A stretch of DNA of 64,000 nt from Carpediemonas membranifera (lineage: Eukaryota; Fornicata), in contig JAHDYR010000062.1 in assembly GCA_019828565.1 (NCBI GenBank), positions 372,001 to 436,000 of the forward strand, read 5' to 3'. Shown here piece by piece: positions 8,520 through 18,124 of the stretch; within the stretch, counting starts at the first letter, position 1, and each line of letters opens with the position of its first letter. The notes under the pieces are model-generated. The model was not told the DNA's origin, made no database searches, and saw only the letters and a list, made by a program, of their open reading frames with translations. Made by a program: the position numbers and the translations under genes.

Positions 8520-10292
8520 ATGTCTTTTGACGCTACTGCCAGCTCCTCTTTGGAGAAGGCAATCGAGGCTCTTACTGGACTCAAATCATTCGTCGAAGGT
8601 GCGATACAGAAGCGTATAGAGACCAGCGCAGAAGAAATCTCGGCGGAAATGCCAACGCTGATGAGAACTGCCGCTCTACTCACCGCAAACGTGCATGAAA
8701 CCCGTTCAGAATACAAACTTGAGAAAGAAAAACTCAAACAGGCTGCCAAAGCTTCCATGGCGACCAAGTCTTTGCTCCGTCAATCCGTCTCCTCCCAACA
8801 GGTCGAGTTCGCCTTCATCCAGCAGTACTCGAAGGACATCATTGCCATCAAGGAGAAGATCCGCGAGGCCTGGGTTCCTATCACTGTCTCCTGCCTCCTG
8901 CCCGAGAGCACGGACATGCCAGAGCCAGACATCAAGCAGCTTCGCGACAGCATGGTCGCCATATACACCTCCAGGGTCAGGAAGCAGATGGAGTACGAGA
9001 AGGCGCTGCTGAAGGAGATCGAGCAGGGTAAGACTGCCATGGCAATTCATACGAGGCGACAGGACGACATCGAGACCGAGCTGGAGGTGATCAGACGCCA
9101 ACGCGATGAGTATCAGAAACTAGAGGGTACCATCGCCCGTGTGAAACGCGATTTGTCCGAAGCTGTGGCTAAGTGCATCGACACGCACGCCATCCGAACC
9201 CTACCGAACGCCCAGATCGTGTCCATCGCCACCCTCCCAACTCAGCTGAAGATCGTGATGACCACTATAACCAGAGCTCTCCAGTCCCGCGGGGTGGCGG
9301 TTGGTGTAGTAGTGGGCCATCATGCCCTCGCACTCGACGGCAAGACGCTCCAACTCCGTCTCCCGCACGGCACATACTCGTTCGCCGTGTTCCGTCCCTC
9401 CGACCACTGGCCCGGCTACCCCGAGGATGCCAGGGCCCCCGTAGTCGTACGGGCAGACCCCCGTGCACTCACATCCGTCGCTTTCCGCCCAGACCTGGCA
9501 GAGTTCTCGTTCCCTGAGCCTATGAAGGGGGCACACGGGCAGGTATCCCCGTCACTTGTCATGGACGCGCTTGGAGTACCACACCGCTGGGTCGACCGGC
9601 TCGTGGGCGGGGCTGGATTGAGGACGAAGGCGCAGCGGAAGGCCGTGAGCGAGATATGTGAGATGCTCTCGAATCCGCCTGGTTGTTTGGCAGAAGTTAC
9701 GAACTTCGACAAGGACATGACTGAGGCAAGACCGCTGTTTGAGTGGCTCCCGCAGCCTGAAATCAAGTGCAAGAACGTCTCATTCTTGGAAAAGAACGAA
9801 ACACTGCGCAGCCGGCAAATGGTGTACAGCGTGATAATTACATACGATAATGTAATGATCAAGGGCTATGTATATACACCCCTCGTGAACGAACGCCCCT
9901 ATGTGAACTTCGTCAAGGTACAAGGCAGTGTCCCATACCGACTGACCAGGCTAGGCAATGCCATTGCCCAATGCGCCAGCCTCTGGGCCCATGGCCGTGG
10001 CTGCGACTGCACCACCCTGCCCGGCCGCCTAGCGTATGCCAAGGACCTGGCCAGATACATGGCCACTGCCATCCACATCGTCCATGCGTCCACTGTACTG
10101 ATCTCCGGCAGGGATACGACTCCCGACCTGGTCGCCCTGTCGTGTCTCGGCTCGTTTACTGGTCGGGGTATGTCTTGGTGGCGGGGCAGAGAAGCGATGC
10201 CTCCTCTGGTGGTGGCGTTGGATGAGGGTCATCCCAGGCTGAGCCATGACTTGACCGAGTTCGGGTGTGAGACGGGGGACACTGTTATGTGA
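8520..10292 (+). CDS. THOC5-like protein (THO/TREX mRNA export), tentative
   Basis: A 590-residue protein. The first ~210 residues are mostly charged coiled coil, including an MEYEKALLKEIEQ helix. The C-terminal half is globular. THOC5 is a subunit of the THO complex, which couples transcription to mRNA export. The call rests on the coiled-coil-then-globular layout and on a THOC5-like segment VMDALGVPHRWVDRLVGGAG, comparable to the family's LGHPYLWVQKLGG region, plus a C-terminal beta-rich part. It is a weak family match and another coiled-coil protein is possible. The ATG at 8520 (MSFDATAS) is favoured over 8475 because a TAAACTGCTC element lies between them. No intron is seen. Confidence 0.45.
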   Translation: MSFDATASSSLEKAIEALTGLKSFVEGAIQKRIETSAEEISAEMPTLMRTAALLTANVHETRSEYKLEKEKLKQAAKASMATKSLLRQSVSSQQVEFAFIQQYSKDIIAIKEKIREAWVPITVSCLLPESTDMPEPDIKQLRDSMVAIYTSRVRKQMEYEKALLKEIEQGKTAMAIHTRRQDDIETELEVIRRQRDEYQKLEGTIARVKRDLSEAVAKCIDTHAIRTLPNAQIVSIATLPTQLKIVMTTITRALQSRGVAVGVVVGHHALALDGKTLQLRLPHGTYSFAVFRPSDHWPGYPEDARAPVVVRADPRALTSVAFRPDLAEFSFPEPMKGAHGQVSPSLVMDALGVPHRWVDRLVGGAGLRTKAQRKAVSEICEMLSNPPGCLAEVTNFDKDMTEARPLFEWLPQPEIKCKNVSFLEKNETLRSRQMVYSVIITYDNVMIKGYVYTPLVNERPYVNFVKVQGSVPYRLTRLGNAIAQCASLWAHGRGCDCTTLPGRLAYAKDLARYMATAIHIVHASTVLISGRDTTPDLVALSCLGSFTGRGMSWWRGREAMPPLVVALDEGHPRLSHDLTEFGCETGDTVM

Positions 10293-10443
10293 GGGGGCGA
10301 CCCTGTATGTTATAAAGTTTCTCCGGAATGACCTTCTCTGGACCCGTTCATCTGGTGATAGTCTGTCTTCGTTTACTGAACCTAACCAATCTAGCATCAT
10401 CCGAGCTCACTCGGCAGCAACCAGAGTCACATCCCACACTCTC

Positions 10444-13164
10444 TCAGCTGCTAGCATCAGCTTTCTCTCTATCGCTCAGCTTCGTCGGCATCGGCAGCGG
10501 CAACCCGGTCAGCTCCGCGTCGTCGAGCTCATCATCCGGGCTCCCTCCGTCGACGAGATCGACCAGATCGGCCAGAGTCATTAACGACTCGCTTGGCGGC
10601 TTGTCCTCCTCCGTCTTCTCCCGCTTCCGCTCGGGGCCGGAGGGAGAGAACGTGTGACGTGTTATATGTCCTGGACCAAGGCCATCCTCGTCCCGGAATG
10701 CCTGTCCGAAGCGACGGACGGGTGCATCTACGAAGCTCCGCTCGGAGACGTTGAAGTCCGCCCAAGCCTGACTGCCGCGAGTCGACTCCTGCACGCGCCT
10801 AAGAAGTGAGGCCGGAGTCGCGGTTACCGCAAGGATACGGGCGTTACAGTCCTGGGAGCTCGACTTCACAGGCGTCTGTTGCGGCAAGGCGTCAATGGGC
10901 TCTCCTCTTGGCGAGCGGGGTGCCTCAATCGTTACGGTCTTTGGCGCCCTGGGCGGGAGATCACCCTTATCCTGCGCGGCCTTGAGCGCGATGGTCTGTT
11001 TCGTCTCCTTGGGCTTTGACAAGGGCACATGGCCCTGCAGCTCCTTCGGGTCCTTCCCCTGTAGCATCGCTTCCCAGTCGACCGTGGGCTGTTCGACAGT
11101 CTGGGCGATCTCGGCCACTCGGGCCTTGATGCCGGGGATCTCTGCGTGGATTAAGGTCAAGAATAGGGGATATAGAGTCGATATCGACCCGCGGACCTGT
11201 GTTGTTGGGTCAGCGAGGGGGTTGAGCACGATATCGAGGAAGCAGCTCTTGCCCAGTGGCGAGATTCGGGTAAGGATATGCATGACCAACCGCATGCCTA
11301 TGTGACCGCGAGTGGTGGGGAACCGCTTCGTGATGCACTCAGATGCAATACTGAGGACGACGAAAGTACACAGTGCGATCACGAAGCTAGTGTGACGATG
11401 GATGAAAAAGAGGGGATAAGTGTCCATTGCGTGATAAAACAGTTTCGAAATCTCCTCGCCGGCCCAATGCACATCGAGCATCTCGGTCAGCGTCTTGATC
11501 CGCTCGGACACGAGGCTATCAAGCTGAGGGCAATGTTCAAAGCATGACAGTCTCTTGAGCATGGGGTGGGCCTCGAGCGATAGGAAATTGATCACGTCGC
11601 TGATGCGGTTCTCCGGCACAAGGCTGGGAGTCTTCACTGGCAAAGGCGATGTGTAGTAGAGCTCGGGCACCCAGAAGAGCGTCTCGAGAGAGTACGTGCG
11701 GCATGCGATAAGATGCTTCTGAACCTCTGCAGTGAACGTCGGCCCGTTGTTGAGTAGAACGTCCATCAGTGAGACATACTCAATGGGCGTGGTCCTCAAT
11801 CCTCTGATGGCATACGGTGGGTAAAGGGTAAACATGCGCCGGATGAAGAGAATGGCGTCCAGCTCGCATGCGACGAGGGCCTTGTGGAACCGGGGGGAGA
11901 GAAGGTTCGTCTCCACTGCCTGCCGACGCTCGGCAGAGGAGGTGATGGAGAACTCGAGGAGTACTGAATGCAGTGTGTGGAAATGAAGCCGCTTGACGTC
12001 CATGGTAAACTGCTCGATGACGCTCAGGTCAGACGCGGTCGGCAGCTGTGGGAGGGGCAGTTGCTTCATTAGACTGTCAATGATCCCACCCAGCGCCTGT
12101 ACTGTTACGCTGGGGAACTTTTCCTGGAGAGTACTCCACAGCCCAGGACTTCCCTCGGCTGGCAGCTCGTTCAACATGGACCTGATCTTCTCGTACGCCT
12201 CGAGTGGCCGCACCATCGGTGTCTCGACGGTGTGGGGCGTCGTACCAGTCACCCCACACAGGGGGAGAATGGCCGGCATGCGAAGGACGCGCACAGAGCG
12301 GATGAGCATGGCAATGTTAGACTGGATTGGACCGACAGAGATGGTCTCACGCCGGAAGGTGGGGGGGACGGTGGCGGCGAGCTCGGGCAAGAGGGGGAGG
12401 TTCACGAGATGGGTGAAGAACGACTGGGCGTAGCCTATGCTGGTCTCCTTCTCTTCCGCGTCAAGGCGGGCGATCTCGGTGCGACCAGAAACTACCTCGA
12501 CGGCCTCGGCACACGTGGGGTTGTGATCCACATTCGCCAGAAAGTCTAACAGACATACAAAGGCAGTAAACGCCTCCCGTGGGACGGCCATGACCCTTTC
12601 GTTGTGCTGGACACAAACTGCGTTGTACCATACGGCAAAAGAAAGCCAGCCGAATCTTACCAGCGGGCTCGTCCTGTCAGTCTTCCGTAGAATGGCAGCA
12701 CATTCGGTTGTGTACATCTTGTTATACGTAGACGTATATACGTACTGGTAAATGACAGAATCGACGTGGTCGGAAAACTCTGGAAACAGGCCAAGGGGCG
12801 TGACGTACTTGGGTCCGGCGATGGTCTTGAGCCAAAGAAGGATGGACTTGAGAGGTATCCTCGACTCGGTGGAAATATCTGCGGGAATGAGCACGGAGCG
12901 CTTGCCGCTCTTGTACAGCTGGACAAAGACTGCACATGCTGCAAGTAGCCGGCGATCAACGGAATCGCCCTTCGTGAGCGTTGTGAGGATCGATGTAAAT
13001 GATGTTACGGCTTGCAATTCTGCGGATGACATCTGAAAATGACGCCCGAGGCGGACAAACAGAGCATTGCAATTTGCTGCAGAGTTATCGTCTGATATTT
13101 CGGCAGCAGCGCCTGATGATGGAACTTTAGCGGTGTTTGGGGACTGTGAATTGCGATGTTCCAT
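10444..13164 (-). CDS. RB: retinoblastoma-type pocket protein
   Basis: A 906-residue Rb-family protein. Pocket proteins bind E2F/DP and repress S-phase genes, partly by recruiting histone deacetylases. The pocket A box is clear around residue 425, with RFHKALVACELDAILF followed by TPIEYVSLMDVLL, comparable to the family's FHKSLLACCLEIVLF and LSPFEFYKVIE. A B-box-like helical region follows near FYHAMDTYPLFFIH. An N-terminal cyclin-like domain precedes them, and the last ~180 residues are disordered and rich in Ser, Pro and SP/TP sites that could be CDK targets. An inverted TAAACTGC element lies 47 bp upstream of the ATG. The class I HDAC at 52.6 kb is a family-expected partner. No intron is seen. 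Confidence 0.78.
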   Translation of the reverse strand: MEHRNSQSPNTAKVPSSGAAAEISDDNSAANCNALFVRLGRHFQMSSAELQAVTSFTSILTTLTKGDSVDRRLLAACAVFVQLYKSGKRSVLIPADISTESRIPLKSILLWLKTIAGPKYVTPLGLFPEFSDHVDSVIYQYVYTSTYNKMYTTECAAILRKTDRTSPLVRFGWLSFAVWYNAVCVQHNERVMAVPREAFTAFVCLLDFLANVDHNPTCAEAVEVVSGRTEIARLDAEEKETSIGYAQSFFTHLVNLPLLPELAATVPPTFRRETISVGPIQSNIAMLIRSVRVLRMPAILPLCGVTGTTPHTVETPMVRPLEAYEKIRSMLNELPAEGSPGLWSTLQEKFPSVTVQALGGIIDSLMKQLPLPQLPTASDLSVIEQFTMDVKRLHFHTLHSVLLEFSITSSAERRQAVETNLLSPRFHKALVACELDAILFIRRMFTLYPPYAIRGLRTTPIEYVSLMDVLLNNGPTFTAEVQKHLIACRTYSLETLFWVPELYYTSPLPVKTPSLVPENRISDVINFLSLEAHPMLKRLSCFEHCPQLDSLVSERIKTLTEMLDVHWAGEEISKLFYHAMDTYPLFFIHRHTSFVIALCTFVVLSIASECITKRFPTTRGHIGMRLVMHILTRISPLGKSCFLDIVLNPLADPTTQVRGSISTLYPLFLTLIHAEIPGIKARVAEIAQTVEQPTVDWEAMLQGKDPKELQGHVPLSKPKETKQTIALKAAQDKGDLPPRAPKTVTIEAPRSPRGEPIDALPQQTPVKSSSQDCNARILAVTATPASLLRRVQESTRGSQAWADFNVSERSFVDAPVRRFGQAFRDEDGLGPGHITRHTFSPSGPERKREKTEEDKPPSESLMTLADLVDLVDGGSPDDELDDAELTGLPLPMPTKLSDREKADASS

Positions 13165-13210
13165 GGTAAGATGCTGTATCTGTGTCTTGAAACGTATCTG
13201 ACAAGCTGGC

Positions 13211-13219
13211 TAAACTGCG
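13211..13219 (-). promoter_or_regulatory. TAAACTGC element upstream of Rb gene
   Basis: TAAACTGCG on the plus strand, so inverted relative to the Rb gene, 47 bp before its ATG. No plus-strand gene follows it. Confidence 0.5.
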
Positions 13220-13361
13220 AAAATTCGAGTTCAATTCGTGTTTGACACGTCGCGGAAATAGCTAAGAGGATATTGCAGTAATACATGCCCGGTTAAAATA
13301 AATCGTTTACCTGTGCCAGGTCCATGCTTGTCTAGCTCGCGTGAGTTTGTGCTGCCTCGGC

Positions 13362-13832
13362 TCAATCGTCGGCCAACCCTTGCTCACGCCACTGCCGGGC
13401 CAGCATAGCGGTAATCACGGCGAGGTTGACCGGGTGTGGAAGCTTCTTCGGTGTCTGGCTGCACCTGAGCGTGATTCTTAACTCATCGGGGGATGATGGC
13501 CGATAAGCCAGGGGATGATGACCAGGCCGTGATGAGCGGTGCTCGGGAAACATCTTCGTTCGGAGTTTTTCGATCTCTTTGAACTCTGTTTTGCCGAACG
13601 TGGCCATCCGTTGGCACAACTGATTCGCAGCTTCATCGTTTGGCATCTGCGACAGCAGAAAGCTCTTCAAACTTGAATAACGATCTGTTGCGTATAATGG
13701 CCCCCTATCGGCACTGTGATCATCGTCTGGATCGTTCAGCGCCGGACCCGCCATGCCCTTGAACGATAGTGACTTGACCAGAGTCAGCAGTCGCGCACCC
13801 TTGCGATCATCGCCAACCCGATGTAACCGCAT
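13362..13832 (-). CDS. hypothetical protein
   Basis: A 156-residue open frame with no recognised family. It is hydrophilic with no signal or membrane segment. An acidic patch (NDPDDDHSAD) precedes a helical middle that contains TFGKTEFKEIEKLRTKMF. An internal ATG (MAGPALND) at 13754 is an alternative start. Existence as a gene is supported only by length, the absence of a better frame and the fit between flanking genes. Confidence 0.4.
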   Translation of the reverse strand: MRLHRVGDDRKGARLLTLVKSLSFKGMAGPALNDPDDDHSADRGPLYATDRYSSLKSFLLSQMPNDEAANQLCQRMATFGKTEFKEIEKLRTKMFPEHRSSRPGHHPLAYRPSSPDELRITLRCSQTPKKLPHPVNLAVITAMLARQWREQGLADD

Positions 13833-13917
13833 GTAAGCACATAGACACGGGTAAATACGTAAATGATCACTCCGTTCGTTTTTTAATGATTTTTAAAGGT
13901 ACACGCCAGATCGTGCC

Positions 13918-14529
13918 TCATAACGCGCAGTACGGCGCTTGGCAAGTCTTCGCCCTTCCCGAGCCAGGGTAGAGCAACGGCCGACTGACACCGTGGCGCA
14001 TAACCCGGTGTCTGTGGCCGACAAGAATCACTGCAGCCACAGTGATAACGAGCGTGGCGAGGCTACCGAGAGTGACTGCCAGGCATAGCACCCCAAGGCC
14101 GATCCAGCCCAGACGAGGCCACATGCTAGTCGCCCTTGTTGTCGGGACGACGCTGGACACGAAATGTACCGGGCTCGAGCATGCCTTGCTCAGCCGGCTG
14201 TCCGTCACACAGAAGGAGTATATTCCCTCCGTTCTGACAGCTTCCGGGTCAAGGAGGGGGCTTGTTTTGTCGGAGGTGGCGTGATACCGGGCTGAACCGT
14301 CATCTCCTCGTACCACGACAGTAACGGGGAGAGCAACATCGGCTATACTGTTTTGATCATCGATTTGAGCGAGTAATAGCCGTATTGGGCTGTTAATGCT
14401 TGCTTGAAGCTCGCCGTGAGCGTCTTGGTGAGCAGACAAAACAGTAATCGAAAAATCGGGTTGTTCAGTGACATTCTCGCTATATGCTACCACAAGAACA
14501 GCCAATACCAAGAGTAGAGCAGCGTTCAT
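13918..14529 (-). CDS. type I membrane protein, secreted ectodomain
   Basis: A 203-residue protein starting with a clear signal peptide (MNAALLLVLAVLVVAYS). It has an ectodomain of about 120 residues with one cysteine pair (SFCVTDSRLSKACS), then a transmembrane helix of about 28 residues (around WIGLGVLCLAVTLGSLATLV) and a short basic tail. The layout resembles p24/GOLD cargo receptors in outline, but the coiled coil and a KKxx tail are absent, so no family is assigned. The ATG at 14529 is chosen because the signal peptide begins there; the frame upstream is hydrophilic. It probably sits at the cell surface or in the secretory pathway. Confidence 0.6.
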   Translation of the reverse strand: MNAALLLVLAVLVVAYSENVTEQPDFSITVLSAHQDAHGELQASINSPIRLLLAQIDDQNSIADVALPVTVVVRGDDGSARYHATSDKTSPLLDPEAVRTEGIYSFCVTDSRLSKACSSPVHFVSSVVPTTRATSMWPRLGWIGLGVLCLAVTLGSLATLVITVAAVILVGHRHRVMRHGVSRPLLYPGSGRAKTCQAPYCAL

Positions 14530-14618
14530 CACAAACTGAGTTTTGCCGTCCTCGTTGCATCCCAGCGATCTCGCCAGATCTCGCCGTATATTGAGCAATC
14601 GAGCTCTTATTTATATGT

Positions 14619-15655
14619 CTAGAAGCTGAAGAGATCATCCATCGTCGCCTGCTTAGGTCTAACCGGCTGTGCACTGGCCGGTGGACTAAAGAGGTCCAGG
14701 CCGACATTTGTTGGGATCGGATTCGACGTGTTAGTGCTGTGACTCGAAAAAATCTCCGCAAATGGGTCGGCCGGTACTGCCTTGGATGACGCGACAGAAG
14801 CTGCCTGGGGCGATGCGGTTGACTGGATGAAACTAAACGCATCGTCATTGTGTGCCTTCGTCTGCGTCGGGCCGGGTGAAGTTGCCACCCCGAATAGGTC
14901 CATAAGGTCCTGCTCCTCGTTCACTTGCTCTGTGGGCTCGGGTGTCTTCGGTTGAGCAGCTGGAGGGCTGTTTAAGATCTCCTGCTGCGTCGGTTTCTCG
15001 GTGGTAGAGGGTGAGAACGCGGAGGCATTTGACGTAGACCGGATCCTGTTGACTACAGAGGAGCCAGCACCTATGCCCACGAACCTCTTTCGCCGTTGCA
15101 GGATGTCTTCGCGCTGCTGGGGCAACCGATCCGAGTTGACCAATGCCAAGAGTTTCTCGACCTTGGTTCTGACATTAAACCCCTGGTCCTCGCCCCGCTC
15201 GTCGTGGTACTGGTAATCTGAAAGTGTGTTGAGCTGGTAAATGTTGGACTTGATCATGTCAACGGCGTCAGTCGATCCGTTGAGCAGAACATACTCAAGG
15301 AGGTTGAGACATTTGTATACTACGCGCCACCGCTTGCCCGGCTGGGTCGACATGCGCTCCCATATCGCAGGGAAGAGCATCTGGTTCGTTCTGTAGTTGA
15401 ATGTTGTCTGTGCGATTTGACGAAGGAGCTCTGGCGGTGCAGGCCATGCTTCGTTCGAGCTAGCTTCTCTCACTAGCTTTTGCATCTATGTAAGCTGAGA
15501 GAAGAGGCTTATCATTCATCTGTGGTGTGCTGGATGGTATCCTTCACGACATTGAAGGACTTCTTCGTGCTCCTACGCGCTGCTTGTGTCAAAACGGGAA
15601 TATGTGCTCGATCGATCTCCTTGCCCACGAATGCAGTCAATCCGTTAAGAACCAT
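14619..15655 (-). CDS. epsin-like ENTH-domain protein, two exons
   Basis: Endocytic adaptor that binds phosphoinositides through an ENTH domain and recruits clathrin machinery. The ENTH core is in 14619-15485: VREASSNEAW, then FNYRTNQMLFPAIWERM, RWRVVYKCLNLLEYVLLNGS and YQYHDERGEDQGFNVR. The C-terminal part is disordered with DLF/DPF-like motifs (DLMDLFG, DPFAEIF, GLDLFSPP, DDLFSF), typical of clathrin or AP2 binding. The N-terminal helix comes from an upstream exon starting at 15655 in another frame, so an intron must lie between about 15580 and 15486. The acceptor TTACATAG fits the local consensus but the donor is unclear: TGATAA gives 29 nt, GTGAAG gives 62 nt. An inverted TAAACTGCAC element lies 34 bp before the ATG. 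Confidence 0.8.
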
Positions 15656-15688
15656 CGGCTTTGTCAAGACGCAGGCAACGAACTCCTG

Positions 15689-15698
15689 TAAACTGCAC
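15689..15698 (-). promoter_or_regulatory. TAAACTGC element upstream of epsin
   Basis: TAAACTGCAC on the plus strand, inverted relative to the epsin gene, 34 bp before the proposed first-exon ATG at 15655. It supports that exon being real. Confidence 0.5.
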
Positions 15699-16127
15699 AT
15701 TGAAGACCTGGGCTATACAGCAGGAGATCATACACATGAAGCCTCTTGAAGAAATGTTGAACGCCAATACACTGTCCTGCCCTGGCCTGGGTTGCTTTCT
15801 GACTCGAGCCAACTTGCTTGAACAACTGGCCGAGCGCAGCTATTCTCGTCGCTGGCTGGCCGTCAAGAGATGAAAGTGACTCGCCGACTCTGGCTTTATG
15901 ATCGTTGACAGAGGCTGACCGGTGCTTTGTGGCGCTCGTTGAGCACTTTACAGCGAAACTGCGGACCAGCATTGACCGAGTGAGTGGTGCAATCGCCCAA
16001 TCGAGTGTTCGAAATGATTTAGGTTTGCAGCCCATAATACAGGGTGAGGCCTCTGAGATCTCCAAGACATCGGTCAGTCAACCCCTCAACTAGTCCCCAT
16101 CAAGCGCCCAGAACAGAACAGGTCGCA
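15699..16127. other. intergenic, no gene recognised
   Basis: The stretch lies between the epsin promoter and the 3' end of DNAAF11. Open frames here are short and have no recognisable composition or motif. A GAAACTGCGG string near 15954 resembles the recurrent element but has no start codon at the usual distance. Confidence 0.5.
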
Positions 16128-17204
16128 TCACTCTAAGTCAGGCAAGTCACTAAAGTCGTCCTCGCTGTCGCTGTTCTGCCCCACCTCCTCAGCTCGATCA
16201 GTGATTGTAACAGCCTTTGCTGGCCTCGGGATCACAGTACCATTAGCCACTGGCCACGTAAGGATGAGCTGACCCGTACACTGGACACGGATGGCATGGC
16301 ACTGGCTCGGCTGAACCTCGTGCGGGAGGTTCAGAAGGAGGAGGTAGGATTTGTTGCCCGACTTGGTCGTCAGCTTGACGTGGTCGGGTTCAGAGTCGAT
16401 ATCGACTGCGGTGGACTGAATCTCGGGAGATATGTCGACCGTTAGTGTCACTGTCTGAAGCTTAGAGTCCTCCGCGAACTCCCAATGCCAGCCGGCCTCG
16501 TTCTTTTGAAGGCGGCGGCCATCGGGGGCGAGACCGCCTGACTCAGTCTTGTACGGCTCGAGCAGTGAGTTGATCTTGTCCTCCCTCGCCTTCCTGTTAT
16601 TAGGAACGGCCCCATGCTCCTGTCTCTCCTCGTCGTCCTCAGGTATGGCTGGGGGCTTGGCTTTAGCGTCCCATGCTTCAGCTGCCGCCATAATCTCGTC
16701 CTTCCGAAGCTCAGCAGCAACCTTCTCGCTAGTGACTATGTTAGTGCCGTCTAAAGTATCTAGCTGGCTACCAAGCACGAGAACAACATACTCACGGTAG
16801 TCGGGGAAGTCAGTAACGGGGTTTCCCATGAGGGTAAGATGCTTAAGGTTGGGCAAGGAGCGGAGGTGACTGATTTCGTGCAGCTGGTACAGATAGTTGC
16901 ACATGAGGTCGAGCTTTTCAAGGTCTTCGACACGACTGAGCCCAGATAGGCGCGAGATCTTGTTGAGGGCAAGGTTCAGGTACTTGATGCGAGGGAGGCC
17001 TGTCAGATTCTCAATTTTCCTGATATCGTTGTTCTGCAAGAGTAGCTGCGTCAAATGGGGCATGTACTCCTTCAAGAGCTCGATTTTCTTGATGTGCTGC
17101 TGATGGAGAGCAATCTCTTCAACTTCCCTTAGTAGTTGCGGATCTTCTGTGGCAAAGCGGTGCTCTGTTCGTTTTAGGAGAAGATCACGGGTGATCGGTG
17201 GCAT
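16128..17204 (-). CDS. DNAAF11: axonemal dynein assembly factor DNAAF11/LRRC6 (TilB)
   Basis: A 358-residue protein with the family's LRR-plus-CS layout. Residues 1-150 hold an LRR block beginning ITRDLLLKRTEHR and EEIALHQQHIKKIE, with LLLQNNDIRKIENLTGLPRI and LNLALNKISRL, closed by an LRR cap ending in the GNPVTDFPDYREYV segment. Residues 160-215 are a charged linker. Residues 225-320 form an Hsp90-cochaperone-like CS domain. The tail is acidic. The protein helps pre-assemble outer and inner dynein arms in the cytoplasm, so its presence implies a motile flagellum. The ATG at 17204 is used; a TTG one codon upstream was ignored. The length matches the family core. Confidence 0.9.
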   Translation of the reverse strand: MPPITRDLLLKRTEHRFATEDPQLLREVEEIALHQQHIKKIELLKEYMPHLTQLLLQNNDIRKIENLTGLPRIKYLNLALNKISRLSGLSRVEDLEKLDLMCNYLYQLHEISHLRSLPNLKHLTLMGNPVTDFPDYREYVVLVLGSQLDTLDGTNIVTSEKVAAELRKDEIMAAAEAWDAKAKPPAIPEDDEERQEHGAVPNNRKAREDKINSLLEPYKTESGGLAPDGRRLQKNEAGWHWEFAEDSKLQTVTLTVDISPEIQSTAVDIDSEPDHVKLTTKSGNKSYLLLLNLPHEVQPSQCHAIRVQCTGQLILTWPVANGTVIPRPAKAVTITDRAEEVGQNSDSEDDFSDLPDLE

Positions 17205-17256
17205 CAATGAATGAGTACCGAGCAGGTTTAGGCACCTCCGACGATGCTCCAGTCCT

Positions 17257-17582
17257 GTTTATACTGCGCAACACTGCCCTGTCTCCCTCCTACTCACGTC
17301 TTAAGTCGGTAGGGAGATCGTCTTCTCCAGGGCTTCCACAAAGCGTCTTCTTCGTGGACGTCAGCACAGCTGCAAACATCAATCGCTCACACGTCGTCTC
17401 ATTGTCTTCTATTCCACATTAAATTCACCTCTACACTTGTATAGGCTGGTAATGGTGTTCATCGTCGGCTCTTATATGTCATCTTCATCAATGACCATGT
17501 AGCCAGGCATAAAGTGCACTCTCGTCAAGGGTCATTCATTAGTGCCACACACCAGCTGCACACTTGTAGTGCGCAACAAGAT
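17257..17582 (+). repeat. dispersed repeat copy A
   Basis: The core 17257-17494 is nearly identical to 46954-47193, in the same orientation. It starts with TTTATACTGCGCAACACTG. A further shared end, AGTGCGCAACAAGAT, lies at 17568-17582. Compared with copy B, this copy carries about 60 extra bases between the core and that end. No terminal inverted repeat or coding capacity is seen. Confidence 0.85.
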
Positions 17583-17683
17583 AAGGTACCGTAGCCGAGG
17601 CCCTCGTCGGCGTGCTGTCGTGCGTCACGCGCATGAGTGCTGCAGTGACCAAGCTGGTCACACTCACTAGTGCCGTGAAGGGT

Positions 17684-17693
17684 CAAACTGCGC
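17684..17693 (+). promoter_or_regulatory. variant TAAACTGC-type element, orphan
   Basis: CAAACTGCGC followed by AACAA, also echoed at the ends of the dispersed repeat. An ATG lies 7 bp downstream but opens only 36 codons. Confidence 0.25.
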
Positions 17694-18124
17694 AACAATA
17701 ATGTGGTATTTAGAGGTTTATGTGGAGGATTCATGTAAAGGTGACTTAGGCTGTCGACCCCCCTGGGATGAACTCCAGAGGACTGAACAGGTTCAGTCTG
17801 TTTAGACTCAAGTATTCTTATCCTGCGCGGCACATATAAATTGAGGCACGACATTTCAATCGATTAGGGCGCGTCTCCATCCGCCAGCGGCAGGGCTTCC
17901 AGACCATTCAGTTCGGTATTCCGATAATGTTCTCCCTCACACTGTCAGATGAGGCGCCGCGACCCAACCGTCCACTGGGAAGGAGTCGGCCGTGACCTCG
18001 TAATCACCGTCACCCCAGTCTGCCAAGCATACCCTCTTCACAACGCGAGCACTATATCCCCACATCAATTCTGAGTCGTCAGTTTTATCACACCCCAGCT
18101 CTCTCCAATCCTACCCGTCCCACC

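Larger units (their letters stand above)
17205..18124. other. intergenic region with dispersed repeat
   Basis: About 900 bp without a convincing gene. It contains the first copy of the dispersed repeat (17257-17582) and a CAAACTGCGC element at 17684-17693, followed 7 bp later by a 36-codon open frame from ATG 17700. Longer frames on the minus strand (17525-17854) have no protein-like features. Confidence 0.5.

Noticed and set aside
12600-12620. AAACTGCG string
   Set aside because: It lies inside the Rb coding sequence and lacks the leading T; a coincidental match. The same applies to strings near 20624, 42241 and 49481 inside HydG, TTLL and RTEL1.
15664-16065. 133-codon minus-strand frame
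   Set aside because: Overlaps the epsin promoter and first exon region and lacks recognisable features.
17525-17854. 109-codon minus-strand frame next to repeat copy A
   Set aside because: No protein-like pattern, no promoter-like element and rich in Cys/Ser/His in a way typical of non-coding GC-rich DNA.
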